From NCBI RefSeq assembly GCF_014200575.1, contig NZ_JACHBZ010000004.1:62001-126000 (forward strand): a stretch of DNA of 64,000 nucleotides, in the 5' to 3' direction. The notes beneath the pieces were generated by a model. It worked only from the letters and a program-made list of their open reading frames with translations. It was not told the origin of the DNA and did not search any database. The position numbers were made by a program, and so were the translations under genes. Below are positions 9,270-17,293 of this stretch, piece by piece; within the stretch, counting starts at the first letter, position 1; each line of letters opens with the position of its first letter. The DNA is from Mucilaginibacter saanensis. Its GTDB lineage: Bacteria > Bacteroidota > Bacteroidia > Sphingobacteriales > Sphingobacteriaceae.

Positions 9270-9397
9270 ATACTTATGTTTAATAGATGTTACAGTTTAT
9301 AACAGCTGTAGATATTTAAAAGTTTAAGTATTATAGATTGGTCACGTAAATGTTACGTTGTGGTTTGTTTATTTTGAGTGAATTATAGAATTGTCCG

Positions 9398-10060
9398 TTA
9401 GCTTTTCGATGATTTGGAAGCCAATCTTCGTGACAGCAGGATAAACAACAAGCCGAATAGCAAAAATGCAACAAGCATAACTAATGAATTGATTGTAACC
9501 TTAGTATAACCAAGTTTTGCAGCGTTAACAAAAGGATAGGGGTAAGTAGTGGTGATGGCCCCGCGGATAAGTGTATATACCAAATAAAAAAATGGATACC
9601 ACAACCAATTTAATGACTGCGCCCATTTTAAATTTGTTTTAGGTATAAAAATTAGCCAGTAAATAATAAATAATACCGGGTTAATAAGGTGTAATAGCTC
9701 ATCAGCTACTCTTGCAGGGCCCGTTAAATGTAATAATCCCCGCAGTACGGTATTATAAACCAGGCAAACAATAGCTATATAAACCACAATGCCGGTAAGT
9801 ACATATCCGCGCGAGAATAATTTATAAAGTGCAGCAGATGGCTTTAGCAGTATTGAAACCAGGCACAACGCTACCAGCAGGTTAACTTGTATGGTAAAAA
9901 AACTAAACAATTGCACCAAAGCACCGGCCAGGCTATACCCGTTACTAAGGTAGGCTGGTATAGATACGTAAAATTGGAGTATAAGGCCCAGCCACAGCAT
10001 TAAGGTGAGTATCACGCCGCAAATTAATGCAATGGGGTTTTGCTTATTTATGGGCGTCAT
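9398..10060 (-). CDS. Pr6Pr family integral membrane protein
   Basis: 220 residues with six predicted membrane segments evenly spread (about 10-30, 42-65, 80-100, 117-137, 145-165 and 185-210). The LQFYVSI start, the TILRG-like VLRGLLHLTGP segment and LLHLINPVLFIIYWLIFIPK in the middle match Pr6Pr (FAR-17a/AIG1-like) proteins. The biochemical role of bacterial members is not established. It stands 30 bases downstream of the zinc-ribbon gene on the same strand, so the two probably share a transcript. Confidence 0.78.
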   Translation of the reverse strand: MTPINKQNPIALICGVILTLMLWLGLILQFYVSIPAYLSNGYSLAGALVQLFSFFTIQVNLLVALCLVSILLKPSAALYKLFSRGYVLTGIVVYIAIVCLVYNTVLRGLLHLTGPARVADELLHLINPVLFIIYWLIFIPKTNLKWAQSLNWLWYPFFYLVYTLIRGAITTTYPYPFVNAAKLGYTKVTINSLVMLVAFLLFGLLFILLSRRLASKSSKS

Positions 10061-10090
10061 CGTTGCCTGTTAAATTAACTACCATATTGA

Positions 10091-10693
10091 TTATTGCCGG
10101 TTATTGATATTGGATAACATTAATTGCAGAGAAGCAGCATTGTCACGCATACTTTCAATAACACCAATATTGTTTTTTACAAAACTGGTTAATGCATCCG
10201 TAGGGTTATTATATTTTACCTGTTTGCCAGATTTAGTATTGCGCACCAGCGCTTGTACGCTGCGGATAATTCCCCATGGGAAGCCCCACCACCCTAATAG
10301 TGCCGTTGTTAGCGTGGCCTTTTTATTGGCTTTTTGCAAGCAGGGAGGACAGGCAATCAACATCTTTTTTTTGTAATGGGTTATTAAAATAAAACTCATT
10401 ACCGTGCCGTTTACAGCGGCATTTAATTGCTGATGGGTATCGCCGCAAACAGGGCATTGCTGGTTGCGGATAATGTACAGATAGTTTTCAAGATGATAGT
10501 CATCAACCTCGCTTAATTGAACGTTTATTCCATTTATAATGCCTTTATCAAGACCGCGGCTTTTTATTTCGGCCTTTAACAGATCAAGCGCCTCGGGCCT
10601 TAAACTCGCCGCTTCCGAAACGGCTAAGCGCGTAAGCTTGTCATCAGATAAACCTTTGTAGTTGGCTTTTAATTGTTCAATGTCAGGCAGCAT
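10091..10693 (-). CDS. Zinc-ribbon protein with membrane-like segments
   Basis: 200 residues. The helical N-terminus (about 1-70) contains LRPEALDLLKAEIKSRGLD. Two Cys pairs follow, CPVCG near 80 and CPPC near 117, which together could form one zinc site. Between and after them are hydrophobic stretches (VMSFILIT; ALLGWWGFPWGIIRSVQAL). The G-W-W-G-F-P-W-G motif recurs in uncharacterised Bacteroidota proteins. It precedes the Pr6Pr gene on the same strand. Function is unknown. Confidence 0.7.
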   Translation of the reverse strand: MLPDIEQLKANYKGLSDDKLTRLAVSEAASLRPEALDLLKAEIKSRGLDKGIINGINVQLSEVDDYHLENYLYIIRNQQCPVCGDTHQQLNAAVNGTVMSFILITHYKKKMLIACPPCLQKANKKATLTTALLGWWGFPWGIIRSVQALVRNTKSGKQVKYNNPTDALTSFVKNNIGVIESMRDNAASLQLMLSNINNRQ

Positions 10694-10862
10694 AGGTTAT
10701 TTAAAATGTTTAAATGTAACAAAGTAATAACGAATGCCCAAATAAGTTATATATATTATAATAATTATTAAATGAATAAAATGCTTACGCAAAAAAAGCT
10801 TTTTATGTTATAAATTACATTGTACCGGTAACCAAATAGAATTTTACTCGTAATAAACGATT

Positions 10863-11093
10863 ATGAATGGCTGTTTAAGTATACCAAAGTCTGTTTATTG
10901 CAGATATTGCAAGATTTGTGGGGCGCGGCCTGTTATAGAGGCCGACATGGCAGGGCTATATGTGGTAAAATGTCCTAATGATGATGGTCATTATCAAACG
11001 CGTGCAGGATTAATTGATATAGAAGATTGGAATAGAAATAATACGGTACATTTTGTGCCAACACGCGATATTAACTCACAAATATCGTATTGA
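10863..11093 (+). CDS. Small zinc-ribbon protein, Lar-like (copy 1)
   Basis: 76 residues with the pattern C-x2-C-x2-C-G-A-R-P-V-I near 17-28, CPNDDGH near 43 and I-D-I-E-D-W-N-R near 57-64. This order (Cys pairs, a short sheet, then a closing W-N-R) is that of Lar-family restriction-alleviation-like zinc proteins, though the link is distant. A second member of the same family is at 61086-61307. Probably cytoplasmic and zinc-binding; the target is unknown. Confidence 0.65.
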   Translation: MNGCLSIPKSVYCRYCKICGARPVIEADMAGLYVVKCPNDDGHYQTRAGLIDIEDWNRNNTVHFVPTRDINSQISY

Positions 11094-11111
11094 ATAATAT
11101 TCTCTGAATTT

Positions 11112-11140
11112 TTGTTGCCTCGCTTAAACTCATATCTTTA
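11112..11140 (+). promoter_or_regulatory. Bacteroidota-type promoter for the VOC gene
   Basis: TTG at 11112-11114, an 18-base spacer, then TATCTTTA at 11133-11140 (one mismatch to TAnnTTTG). The gene starts 23 bases later. Confidence 0.4.
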
Positions 11141-11163
11141 AGCAATCAAAAAATAAACTTCAA

Positions 11164-11661
11164 ATGAAATTTTTCTTTAACTCCAATACCGGCAAAGCGC
11201 GCGGCTTAAAACTATGGGTTTTGCTGTCGGCGTTCGCGTTACCTACATTATGCCGGGCCCAAACCGGAACCAACGCAACGCCCGTAGTTGATCACATTGC
11301 TATTTGTGTGCGCAATCTTAAAGTTAGTACCGCTTTTTATACCGATGTAATGCACTTACAAAAGGTGCCAAACCCCTTTGCTGACACCGTGCACCAATGG
11401 TACAGCCTGGGTAATCATGTAAAATTACATGCTATACAAGGCGATTGTACCGGCAAACATGAAAAGGCAGAGCACTTATGTTTTACTGTAAGCTCGGTTA
11501 AGGAGTTTGCAAAAAAGCTTGATGAATTAAACGTTCCTTACGGAAACTGGAAAGGCGACAGCAAGGAGCCTACCTTACGTCAGGATGGAGTTCTGCAACT
11601 TTATTTCCAGGATCCTGACGGTTATTGGATTGAGATCAACAGCCCGGCAAAAGGTAAATAA
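11164..11661 (+). CDS. Exported VOC-superfamily (glyoxalase-like) protein
   Basis: 165 residues. A signal peptide (about 1-35, ending LPTLCRAQ) is followed by one VOC domain: VVDHIAICVRNLKVSTAFYT, then HLCFTVSS and YFQDPDGYWIEI near the end. Metal ligands are plausible at H (VDHIA), H (KLHAI), H (EHLCF) and E (WIEIN), matching the H/H/H/E geometry of glyoxalase/dioxygenase folds. Most family members are cytoplasmic; an exported form is unusual but occurs in Bacteroidota. The reaction cannot be assigned from sequence. Confidence 0.82.
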   Translation: MKFFFNSNTGKARGLKLWVLLSAFALPTLCRAQTGTNATPVVDHIAICVRNLKVSTAFYTDVMHLQKVPNPFADTVHQWYSLGNHVKLHAIQGDCTGKHEKAEHLCFTVSSVKEFAKKLDELNVPYGNWKGDSKEPTLRQDGVLQLYFQDPDGYWIEINSPAKGK

Positions 11662-11669
11662 GAAATTAG

Positions 11670-11876
11670 TTACTTCAAGGCTTTAAGCTGTTTTTTAAAC
11701 CAGTGTCCTTTCCACAGCCAAAAGCCTGATAGCACTATAATAGGAAAAAATATCCATTTAACAGCTGCTGCTGCATGTGGCAAGGTGGCTACGGGCCCGT
11801 ATATGTAGCCAACCACCGGGATGCTTAAAATAATATGCATCCAGCGGATCACCTTTCTTTCCAGGGCGGCTGTCAT
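11670..11876 (-). CDS. Small membrane protein, last gene of the sigma operon
   Basis: 68 residues with two hydrophobic segments (about 12-30 and 38-55), containing WMHIILSIPVVGYIYGP and WIFFPIIVLSGFWLWKG. It ends in a basic tail (HWFKKQLKALK). It starts 11 bases after the preceding minus-strand gene and converges on the VOC gene 8 bases away. Probably inner membrane; function unknown. Confidence 0.6.
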   Translation of the reverse strand: MTAALERKVIRWMHIILSIPVVGYIYGPVATLPHAAAAVKWIFFPIIVLSGFWLWKGHWFKKQLKALK

Positions 11877-11887
11877 AGTGTATCAAA

Positions 11888-12103
11888 TTAGTATTTAAGT
11901 TCCTGGCAGTAGATGCCTGCTTTTTGTAAAAGGAGCTCAATGTATTGCGGGGAGAGGCCGGTGGCAACTATCCGTAGTATATTATCGCAATCTTCCAGGT
12001 CAAAATTCCATTGGGCAATAGCCGGAACTTTGGTGAGCAAGGTAGTTACCTTGCTCACCTGTCTTTGTTCCTTAACGCTTGTTGAAAACACCAGCACTTC
12101 CAT
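11888..12103 (-). CDS. Small HMA-like protein
   Basis: 71 residues: MEVLVFSTSVKEQRQVSKVT, then PAIAQWNFDLEDCDNILRIV and SPQYIELLLQKAGIYCQEL. The beta-alpha-beta-beta-alpha-beta order resembles the ferredoxin-like heavy-metal-associated fold but lacks the metal-binding CxxC. It lies 17 bases after the 12121-12534 gene and is probably cotranscribed with the sigma factor. Function unknown. Confidence 0.6.
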   Translation of the reverse strand: MEVLVFSTSVKEQRQVSKVTTLLTKVPAIAQWNFDLEDCDNILRIVATGLSPQYIELLLQKAGIYCQELKY

Positions 12104-12120
12104 ATCAATAGGGGTTAAAG

Positions 12121-12534
12121 TTATTTTTGATCTTGTTTTTCCTGCTCAGGAGTAATATCATCCCATTGGCGGCCAAACCGGCCAAAACCCTGGCGACCTT
12201 CCCAATGGCACATGCGGTCGCGCATTTTGGCTTTAAACTTTTCCTGCTCTTCGGGGCTCATGTTCTTGAAGCGTTCTTCCATGCGTTTGCGCATCCAGGG
12301 GGCTCCGCCACCGCCCCAGCCAGGGCGTCCGCCTTTGCCAAAGCCAAATAGTATTTTGGATAATACAAACAGGCCCATAGCTTGCCAAAAGGTAATTACA
12401 CCGAGGTGAAAAATATCAGGCAGTAAATTGTTCCACAGCTGCATCACCACAAAACTTACGAGCGACAGCACAGCGGCTGCTATGAATGGTATAAATATAA
12501 ACCGGTAGGGTTTTTCAAAAAATATTCTTTTCAT
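12121..12534 (-). CDS. Two-TM protein following the ECF sigma factor
   Basis: 137 residues. Hydrophobic segments lie at about 10-33 and 40-62. A Gly-rich linker (GKGGRPGWGGGG) follows, then a charged helix (MRKRMEERFKNMSPEEQEKFKAKMRDRM) with the S-P-E-E-x-x-K-F spacing seen in CpxP/periplasmic Spy-like or zinc-resistance helical proteins. It begins 40 bases after the sigma-factor stop. It may be a membrane partner or regulator of that sigma factor, but it does not resemble a classical anti-sigma. Confidence 0.65.
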   Translation of the reverse strand: MKRIFFEKPYRFIFIPFIAAAVLSLVSFVVMQLWNNLLPDIFHLGVITFWQAMGLFVLSKILFGFGKGGRPGWGGGGAPWMRKRMEERFKNMSPEEQEKFKAKMRDRMCHWEGRQGFGRFGRQWDDITPEQEKQDQK

Positions 12535-12573
12535 GTCTTTAATTTTAATGCCGGTGTTGTTTTTGCCGGCCTT

Positions 12574-13146
12574 TTAATATTCAGTTATCTCTTTATATAG
12601 TTGTTGTAAGCGCTTGCGCAAATGAAGTACGGCGTACCGTTTGCGTGATACCAGGGTTTGAACCTTTTCGCCCGTAAGGTCTGCTATTTCCTGAAACGAC
12701 AGGTCATCCAGTTCATGCCATATAAACACATCCTTTTGCTCAGCGGGCAGCTCATCCAGTGCAATAAATAGCTGTTCCCAAAAAAGGTTGCGCACATATT
12801 CAGTTTCGGGAGTGCTGGTTTCAGCAAACAACATGGCTTTAAAGTCGGCCGTATCGTCTTCATCCTCATCGCCGGCAACCATATCATCAAGCAGTGTTTC
12901 GGTCTTCTTTTTATGCTTGTCGGTTATTTTGTTGCGGGCTACCCGGTAAAGCCAGGCGCTTGTTTGTTCAATAGGCTCTGAATTAATTACCGAGCTAAAC
13001 TGGTACCATACATCCTGCAGTATATCTTCGGCATCAGCATCGCTCTTTACCCGCCTCCGGATAAAACTCAACAGGCTTTTACCATACGATTTTATAGTAT
13101 GTATGATATGGCTGTTCTTATCTTCGGGCATTAGTGCGGTTATCAA
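12574..13146 (-). CDS. ECF-type RNA polymerase sigma factor
   Basis: 190 residues. Region 2 (about 15-85: FIRRRVKSDADAEDILQDVW, then AWLYRVARNKITDKHKKK) and region 4 (about 125-185: ELPAEQKDVFIWHELDDLSF, QEIADLTGEKVQTLVSRKRYA) are both clear. The acidic linker between them (DDMVAGDEDEDD) is longer than usual. It is the first gene of a four-gene minus-strand operon, and such sigma factors usually regulate their own operon. The anti-sigma is not obvious; the two-TM protein downstream is the only candidate. The ATG at 13146 gives MITALMPEDK. Confidence 0.9.
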   Translation of the reverse strand: MITALMPEDKNSHIIHTIKSYGKSLLSFIRRRVKSDADAEDILQDVWYQFSSVINSEPIEQTSAWLYRVARNKITDKHKKKTETLLDDMVAGDEDEDDTADFKAMLFAETSTPETEYVRNLFWEQLFIALDELPAEQKDVFIWHELDDLSFQEIADLTGEKVQTLVSRKRYAVLHLRKRLQQLYKEITEY

Positions 13147-13339
13147 TTTTTTGCTTGTTTAAAGATATAGACGATTGACCAATCAAAACATTTTAAATTT
13201 TTTAAAAGAAAAATAAAAACAAGGTAAAAGGCTGAAAGATGAAGATCAAATGAGTTGTAATGGTATCTGCCTGCTCAAAGCGGCTCACCCCGGGGATATT
13301 GTTGTTTAAATTGCAAATTGTACTTACTTTAATGCCCTG

Positions 13340-16180
13340 ATGAATAAATCACGTGCTGTTAACAAAACAATGCAAAAGCTGCTGCTGCCAGTGTTGCTTA
13401 TGGCTGCTACTATAGCCAGGGCACAGGAGTTTGGTGGTAATCCGCCTTCAATAAAATGGAAACAGGTAAATACACCGGCAGCAAAGATCATTTTTCCGGC
13501 CGGGATGGATTCTGCAGGGATACGGGTGGCCAATATTGTACAGCAAATGAACGGGCTCATTAAACCTACCATAGGATTTAAGCAGCGCCAGGTAAGCATT
13601 GTTTTGCAAAACCAAACTACAGTTGCCAATGGTTATGTGGGTTTGGCTCCTTTCAGAAGTGAGTTTTTTTTAACGCCAGATCAAAACAGTTTTGCTATAG
13701 GCAGTTTACCCTGGCCACAGCAACTGGCTATTCACGAGTTCAGGCATGTACAGCAGTATAACAATTTTAATGTAGGAGTATCGCGTGCCTTGCGTATCTT
13801 ATTTGGCGAGGGCGGGCAGGCGTTGGGAAACGATCTATCGGTACCCAACTGGTTTTTTGAGGGCGATGCCGTTTTTAATGAAACCCATGTAAGCGAACAG
13901 GGCAGGGGCCGGTTGCCTTACTTTTTTAACGGCTACCGGGCACTTTGGGTGGCCAACAAAAAATACAGCTATATGAAGCTGCGCAATGGCTCCTATCTTG
14001 ACTTTACGCCTGATCATTATCCGCTGGGGTATATGCTGGTTGCTTACGGGCGCCAAACCTATGGCGATGATTTTTGGAAAGGCGTAACGCATGATGCTGC
14101 CGCTTTCAGGGGCGGGTTTTATCCGTTTCAAAGAGCCATAAAAAAATATGCCGCTACCGATTTTAAAACGTTCAGCAAAAATGGGCTGGGTTATTTTAAA
14201 GATCAGTTTAGCAGCGATACCAGCGTAAACCTCATCAATGCACCCCGGCACTTTGACGCCGACCGCGAGTATCCTGCGTATATTAATGACAGTACGCTCA
14301 TTTATATGAAGAGTACCTATAACCATATACCGGCGTTTGTAATAAAAACAGGCAATAAGGAAACCCGCATCAGCACCCGGTCAAACTCACTTGATAATCA
14401 TTTTAACTATAGCCATGGCAAGGTTATTTATGCCGCTTACCGCCCTGATCTGCGCTGGGGCTACCGTAACTATGGCGAACTGATGCTGCTTGATGTTAAA
14501 ACCGGCCGTGAGCATCGCATCACCCAAAAAACAAAATATTTTTCGCCTGCCTTTAGTGCCGATGGTAATAGTATAGTAGCTGTACAGGTAGCTACATCAG
14601 GAGCAAGCGTACTGCATATATTAGATATCAATGGGGCGTTAAAACGGGTATTACCTAATCCACAAAAGCTGTTTTATACGTATCCGCAATTTTATGGCGA
14701 TGATAAATTAATTGCTGCGGTACGCAATACGGAGGGGGGAATGATCCTGGCACTGGTAGATATTACAACCGGGTATACCAAATACTTAATGCCTTTTAGT
14801 TTTAGGCCAATTGGCTTTACTACGGTAAAAAAAGATGCCGTTTACTTTACCCAAACCGAGGGCATAAACGATAGGCTTTTTGTGCTGCAGTTAAACACTA
14901 ATCAATTTTATGAATTGCTGCCAACCGGCACCAACACAGGTATTGGCTATTATGAACCGGCAATTGCCGATGATAAATTGGCCTGGGTAGGTTTTACAGC
15001 CGCCGGTTATCAAATAGCCGAAACAAATAAAAAGGACCTGAAATGGATTGCCGCAGGCCCCGAATATACACACTACCTGCCTGATATGGGCATCACCGCC
15101 CTTAAAAGGGATTCATCGGCCAATATGCTGGCTGGTGTAGTTGATAAACCACTGCCCGTTAAACCTTATTCAAAGGCGCATGGATTGTTCAATTTTCATA
15201 GTATTTTCCCCAACATCAGCGATCCTAACTATTCCTTTGCCATTACGGGCGAAAACGTTTTGAATACCTTTCAATCACAGGTGTCATTTGATTATAACCG
15301 TAACGAGGGTTACAAGCAATTTGGTTTTGATGCTGTTTATGGGGCTTTGTTCCCTTATATATCAGGCGGTGTTGATTATACGTTAGACAGGCGCCAGTTT
15401 TACAAAGGTAACTACGTTTATTGGAACGAAACCTCCCTGCATGGCGGCCTCGAGGTTCCGCTTAATTTTTCGTCGGGCAAGCAATCTACCAGCCTTAGCT
15501 TTGGTTCCGATCTGTATTTTAACCACACCAGTTTTCAGCAGGGTAACGCCCTGCATTTTGCAGATAGGAGCTATACTTATCTGAACAATTATCTGTTGTT
15601 TAGTAATCAAACGCAGGTGGCCCGGCAAAACATATATCCGCAATTGGCACAAAGTATCAGTTTAAATTACAAGTCGGCCATATCTGGTGCCGGAGCTACG
15701 CAGTTGCTGGCTATAGGTACGTTTTACTTTCCGGGCCTGGTTACCAATCATAGCTTGGTGATCAGCCTTGCACATCAGCAAAAGGGTAAAGATAATGTGA
15801 TCAGTTTCTCTAATGATTTTCCATTCAGTAAAGGTTATACTGCCGAAAGTTTGGACGATATGAACAAGGTTAGCCTTAATTACCATTTTCCATTTGCCTA
15901 CCCCGATGCCGGTTTCGGAAATATTGTTTACCTGATGCGTTTAAGAGCGGCTTTGTTTTTTGATTACACCAGGGCAACGTCTGATAACTTTTTTGTTAAT
16001 GGTGGTAGTTTTAAGCAGAATTTCCGGTCGACCGGGGCCACCATATTTTTTGATACCAAGTTTTTTAATCAGAATAGCATATCATTTGGTGTAAGATACA
16101 GCCGCCTGCTTGACAATGACTTTTTTGGAGGTACCGGCCGCAACAGAATAGAGCTTGTGCTGCCTGTTACGTTTTTTTAG
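13340..16180 (+). CDS. Large envelope protein with HExxH motif, propeller-like middle and barrel-like end
   Basis: 946 residues. A signal peptide ends near 28 (TIARAQ); the internal ATG at 13370 is an alternative start. Residues about 30-280 contain H132-E-F-R-H136 followed by W-F-F-E-G-D-A about 40 residues later, as in gluzincin-type zinc peptidases. Residues about 300-610 show repeated FSADGNSIVAVQ-like strands typical of a TolB-like six-bladed propeller. Residues about 640-946 are alternating-polarity strands ending RIELVLPVTFF, consistent with an outer-membrane barrel with a terminal Phe. Probably outer membrane with periplasmic or surface domains. Whether it is an active protease is not known. 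Confidence 0.75.
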   Translation: MNKSRAVNKTMQKLLLPVLLMAATIARAQEFGGNPPSIKWKQVNTPAAKIIFPAGMDSAGIRVANIVQQMNGLIKPTIGFKQRQVSIVLQNQTTVANGYVGLAPFRSEFFLTPDQNSFAIGSLPWPQQLAIHEFRHVQQYNNFNVGVSRALRILFGEGGQALGNDLSVPNWFFEGDAVFNETHVSEQGRGRLPYFFNGYRALWVANKKYSYMKLRNGSYLDFTPDHYPLGYMLVAYGRQTYGDDFWKGVTHDAAAFRGGFYPFQRAIKKYAATDFKTFSKNGLGYFKDQFSSDTSVNLINAPRHFDADREYPAYINDSTLIYMKSTYNHIPAFVIKTGNKETRISTRSNSLDNHFNYSHGKVIYAAYRPDLRWGYRNYGELMLLDVKTGREHRITQKTKYFSPAFSADGNSIVAVQVATSGASVLHILDINGALKRVLPNPQKLFYTYPQFYGDDKLIAAVRNTEGGMILALVDITTGYTKYLMPFSFRPIGFTTVKKDAVYFTQTEGINDRLFVLQLNTNQFYELLPTGTNTGIGYYEPAIADDKLAWVGFTAAGYQIAETNKKDLKWIAAGPEYTHYLPDMGITALKRDSSANMLAGVVDKPLPVKPYSKAHGLFNFHSIFPNISDPNYSFAITGENVLNTFQSQVSFDYNRNEGYKQFGFDAVYGALFPYISGGVDYTLDRRQFYKGNYVYWNETSLHGGLEVPLNFSSGKQSTSLSFGSDLYFNHTSFQQGNALHFADRSYTYLNNYLLFSNQTQVARQNIYPQLAQSISLNYKSAISGAGATQLLAIGTFYFPGLVTNHSLVISLAHQQKGKDNVISFSNDFPFSKGYTAESLDDMNKVSLNYHFPFAYPDAGFGNIVYLMRLRAALFFDYTRATSDNFFVNGGSFKQNFRSTGATIFFDTKFFNQNSISFGVRYSRLLDNDFFGGTGRNRIELVLPVTFF

Positions 16181-16244
16181 TGAAAAGTACTTTCATCTCC
16201 ACACGCGTCATTACGAGGAACGAAGTTTACTTTGTTTCATTTAA

Positions 16245-16316
16245 CTTGTCATCCTGAGCGTAGCGAAGGATCTATTAATCGCCGGTTAGATTCTTCGCTA
16301 CGCTCAGAATGACAAG
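16245..16316. repeat. REP-like palindromic element
   Basis: CTTGTCATCCTGAGCGTAGC and its near-exact reverse complement face each other across a short AT-rich centre. A related half-element (GTCATTACGAGGAACGAAG) precedes it at 16207-16225. The same consensus appears at 42369-42472. It lies between convergent genes. Confidence 0.8.
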
Positions 16317-16366
16317 CTGTTTTAGTTGCACACAGCAATGAAGCCCGGCTTATCCCTTAATTCAAA

Positions 16367-17158
16367 TCAGCTATTTGCAAGCCTAACCAATTCACGTACC
16401 CTTGCAACACTGGTAATATCAATACTGTATTCGTCGCCGGGTTCATTGCTCATCAGGATGTGGTCATTTTTGTATTGCATTTTGCTTTGTACGCTGGCCC
16501 GGGCTGATGAATGCACTTCGGTTACACCCGTAAAATGCACCAGATCGGCAACGTTGGCCTCGCTTACGCCGCTGCCCGGCATAATACTGATACGGCCGCC
16601 AGCTTGTGTTACCAGCTGGTTAAGGACTGTTGCCCCTTCAATAGCGGTAGTTTTACCGCCCGAGGTAAGTACACGTTCGCAGCCCATCTCAATAATGTCT
16701 TCAAGCGCCTGGGATTGATCGGCACACATATCAAATGCACGATGAAATGTAACGCCAAGCCCCCATTGTTTGGCCAGGCGCACCATTTCAAGGCAGCGCT
16801 CCTTATCAATGGTACCATCAGCATTTAGCATGCCTATCACAATACCATCGCATCCGGCTTCAATGCAATACCTGATATCGGCAAGCATAATCTTGTATTC
16901 CAGATCGGAGTATAAAAAATCGCCGCCCCGTGGACGTATCAACACATATAATTTAATATGCAATGTATTGCGGGCCATTAATATTTGCCCGGGCGATGGG
17001 GTAGTACCACCTTCTTTTAAATTTTCGCACAGCTCAACCCGTGTAGCGCCACCCTCCTGGGCCGCCAGGGCCGATGTAGCTGAATTGGCGCAAACTTCAA
17101 GCGAAATACCAGTGTTTGGGTTCCGGGTATGAGATTCGTGCTTTGTGGATGTGCTCAT
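16367..17158 (-). CDS. cutC: Copper homeostasis protein CutC
   Basis: 263 residues of TIM-barrel type. Typical CutC stretches are present: SLEVCANSATSALAAQEGGA with RVELCENLKEGGTTPS, VLIRPRGGDFLYSDLEYKIM, GCDGIVIGMLNADGTID, FHRAFDMC, RVLTSGGKTTAIEG and SIMPGSGVSEANV. The family has been linked to copper tolerance, but the enzymatic role is uncertain. It sits 135 bases downstream of the asparaginase-family gene in the same direction, and the two may share a transcript. Confidence 0.93.
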   Translation of the reverse strand: MSTSTKHESHTRNPNTGISLEVCANSATSALAAQEGGATRVELCENLKEGGTTPSPGQILMARNTLHIKLYVLIRPRGGDFLYSDLEYKIMLADIRYCIEAGCDGIVIGMLNADGTIDKERCLEMVRLAKQWGLGVTFHRAFDMCADQSQALEDIIEMGCERVLTSGGKTTAIEGATVLNQLVTQAGGRISIMPGSGVSEANVADLVHFTGVTEVHSSARASVQSKMQYKNDHILMSNEPGDEYSIDITSVARVRELVRLANS

Positions 17159-17293
17159 AGCTTTTGTATAGATAGGGGATATGAAGTTGTTTTAGGGTAA
17201 CCATGCCAGTAACCGGGCAACTCACACCATGTCACCAGCATTTAAAATCTTATACTTCAACCCGGTGCTTCGTGCCCGGGCTGTGGTAATAGC

